Assembly (NCBI GenBank): GCA_019308985.1 | Contig: JAFDHB010000232.1 | Span: 1 to 7,448, forward strand | Reading direction: 5' to 3' | Origin: Deltaproteobacteria bacterium | GTDB lineage: Bacteria > Desulfobacterota > DSM-4660 > Desulfatiglandales > HGW-15 | DNA length: 7,448 nucleotides | Part shown: positions 6,625 to 7,448 of the stretch, one piece after another | How positions within the stretch are numbered: position 1 is the stretch's first letter | Layout: the number at the start of each line of letters is the position of its first letter | Translations under genes and position numbers: made by a program | Notes under the pieces: model-generated | What the model saw: the letters and a program-made list of their open reading frames with translations, nothing else | What the model was told of the DNA's origin: nothing | Databases searched by the model: none

Positions 6625-7215
6625 TTACGAATGAACGTCCCTATGAATGAGGTCTTGGAAAAAGCTGAACACTTTCGGGGTGCTCCAATCCAATGGGCCG
6701 ATAACCCTTTCGATGAGAATCGCGTTCTTATCCACTACGTAGCTTTCCGGCACGCCTGTGATCCCGTACAGGCCCCTGATCTTACCATCGGGGTCCAGAA
6801 GAACCGGGAATGTCAACTTCAGGTCATTTACAAAGGAGCGGACTGTTTCCTTCCCGGTGGAATCGATGCTGACCGCGAGTATCTCAAAGCCCTTGCCTTT
6901 CAGTCTGTCGCAGAGTCTTTGCATGGAAGGCATTTCATCCCTGCAAGGCTTGCACCAGGTGGCCCATATGTTCACAAGAACCACCTTGCCCCTGTGGTCG
7001 GACAGGCTGACCTTCCTGCCCTCGAGGTCAGGGAATGTGAAGTCAGGTGCAGGCCGACCCACTTCCGGGCGTGTGGTGATCCTTTTAGTGGAGTCCTTGA
7101 GGGAGACAAGGACAAGAATAATGCCGACGACGAGAAAAAGGATGATCGTCAGTACAAGCTGCCCTTTTCCTGGGGAATGGCCTCCAGCCCGTCTCTTCTT
7201 AGGTTGAGCTTCCAC
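6625..7215 (-). CDS. Membrane-anchored thioredoxin-like protein, TlpA/ResA type
   Basis: Thiol-disulfide oxidoreductase anchored in the inner membrane with its catalytic domain in the periplasm. Such proteins reduce client disulfides, for example in cytochrome c maturation or metal-centre assembly. The 196 residues comprise a basic N-terminus (KKRR), one transmembrane segment (about 19-38), a linker, and an AhpC/TSA-Redoxin fold starting at VGRPAPDFTFPDLEG (52-66). The active site is WATWCKPCRDEMP with C88 and C91. The cis-proline loop is GVPESYVVD (P156). The start is GTG 7215: the frame has a TGA at 7221-7219 and no other ATG, GTG or TTG before the membrane segment. There is no Shine-Dalgarno. 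Instead a strong promoter lies 9 nt upstream, so a leaderless start is likely. It points toward the efflux operon but is 780 bp away and probably unrelated in function. Client unknown. Confidence 0.92.
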   Translation of the reverse strand: MEAQPKKRRAGGHSPGKGQLVLTIILFLVVGIILVLVSLKDSTKRITTRPEVGRPAPDFTFPDLEGRKVSLSDHRGKVVLVNIWATWCKPCRDEMPSMQRLCDRLKGKGFEILAVSIDSTGKETVRSFVNDLKLTFPVLLDPDGKIRGLYGITGVPESYVVDKNAILIERVIGPLDWSTPKVFSFFQDLIHRDVHS

Positions 7216-7224
7216 TGATCAATG

Positions 7225-7253
7225 AACATACTTGGCGCGAGACTACCTGTCAA
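7225..7253 (-). promoter_or_regulatory. Near-consensus sigma-70 promoter of the thioredoxin gene
   Basis: On the minus strand the -35 is TTGACA (7253-7248), a perfect hexamer. The spacer is exactly 17 bp, and the -10 is TATGTT (7230-7225), matching TATAAT at four of six bases. Transcription would be expected to start about 6-9 nt past the -10, at roughly 7219-7215. The GTG start codon is at 7215, which leaves almost no leader. Confidence 0.7.
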
Positions 7254-7278
7254 CTATAGTTTTGGCCTGATTGTCCCT

Positions 7279-7303
7279 GGCATTGTGATGCCTTGGCATG
7301 GCC
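7279..7303. promoter_or_regulatory. Cluster of inverted GGCAT/ATGCC half-sites upstream of the thioredoxin promoter
   Basis: The plus strand reads GGCAT (7279-7283), TGTG, ATGCC (7288-7292), TT, GGCAT (7295-7299), GGCC. The middle half-site can pair with either neighbour, so two alternative palindromes overlap. The cluster sits 26 bp upstream of the -35, a position suited to an activator site. It could also be a small hairpin at the end of an upstream gene outside the window, but no T-tract follows on either side. Confidence 0.4.
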
Positions 7304-7448
7304 TCTTCGTGCGGGGTCTCGCTGTTTGTCGGGTTGTTGATTACAATGATATTTTGGGGGTTTTTTGAGGTGGTATGTTGACCGAAGGTGGCAGTGATAG
7401 GGGGGGTATTTTACAAAAGTGTTGTTTTGATTCTGTGTGTTTTTCATC

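Noticed and set aside
6502..7218. Long plus-strand open frame of 238 codons antisense to the thioredoxin gene
   Set aside because: Most of it mirrors the thioredoxin gene, whose CxxC motif, cis-Pro and membrane anchor are unmistakable on the minus strand. The plus-strand translation has no family features.
7222..7370. Plus-strand short frame starting ATGAACATACTTGGC, divergent from the thioredoxin gene
   Set aside because: No ribosome site, an overlap with the thioredoxin promoter on the other strand, and an unremarkable peptide of about 48 residues.
7250..7447. Minus-strand open frame of 65 codons upstream of the thioredoxin promoter
   Set aside because: Its composition (many N, Q, H, P, K) reflects the C/A-rich strand. 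It ends at the promoter -35, lacks a clear ribosome site and resembles no protein.

Overview
The window is a minus-strand stretch from a Gram-negative bacterium. It holds a tripartite RND efflux operon in the order periplasmic adaptor, inner-membrane pump, outer-membrane factor. Upstream of it lie decayed gene remnants, and further upstream a membrane-anchored thioredoxin. A lipoprotein adaptor, a lipoprotein NodT/TolC-type channel and a TlpA/ResA-type thioredoxin require an outer membrane and periplasm. Gene content and moderate GC would suit Desulfobacterota (former Deltaproteobacteria), but that placement is only an impression.

Layout in transcription order (right to left). 7254-7448 is non-coding, T/G-rich on the plus strand, with a cluster of inverted GGCAT/ATGCC half-sites. 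7248-7225 is a near-consensus sigma-70 promoter placed so close to the GTG of the thioredoxin gene (7215-6625) that the mRNA should be leaderless or nearly so. 6624-5845 has no intact gene. It contains an imperfect 31-bp tandem repeat, a short orphan C-terminal-like coding fragment (6427-6275), and the truncated, frameshifted N-terminus of what looks like a glycerol-1-phosphate dehydrogenase (6267-6062). The efflux operon follows: adaptor (5844-4684), pump (4687-1498, ATGA overlap with the adaptor) and outer-membrane factor (1409 to beyond the left edge).

The most notable result is that two of the three efflux genes are broken by single, clean lesions while everything around them still reads as a normal protein. 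The adaptor has one in-frame TGA at codon 127. The pump has a perfect 7-bp tandem duplication (GCTCGAG twice, 2705-2718); removing one copy restores a normal 1060-residue RND protein. The outer-membrane factor is intact as far as it is visible. Either the pump was inactivated very recently, or the duplication is a reversible on/off state, or these are assembly errors. Read-level evidence would decide.

I do not see a convincing new multi-gene system. The points worth checking are the reversible-looking lesion, the leaderless thioredoxin promoter with its palindrome cluster, and the unexplained repeats in the 6.0-6.6 kb region.
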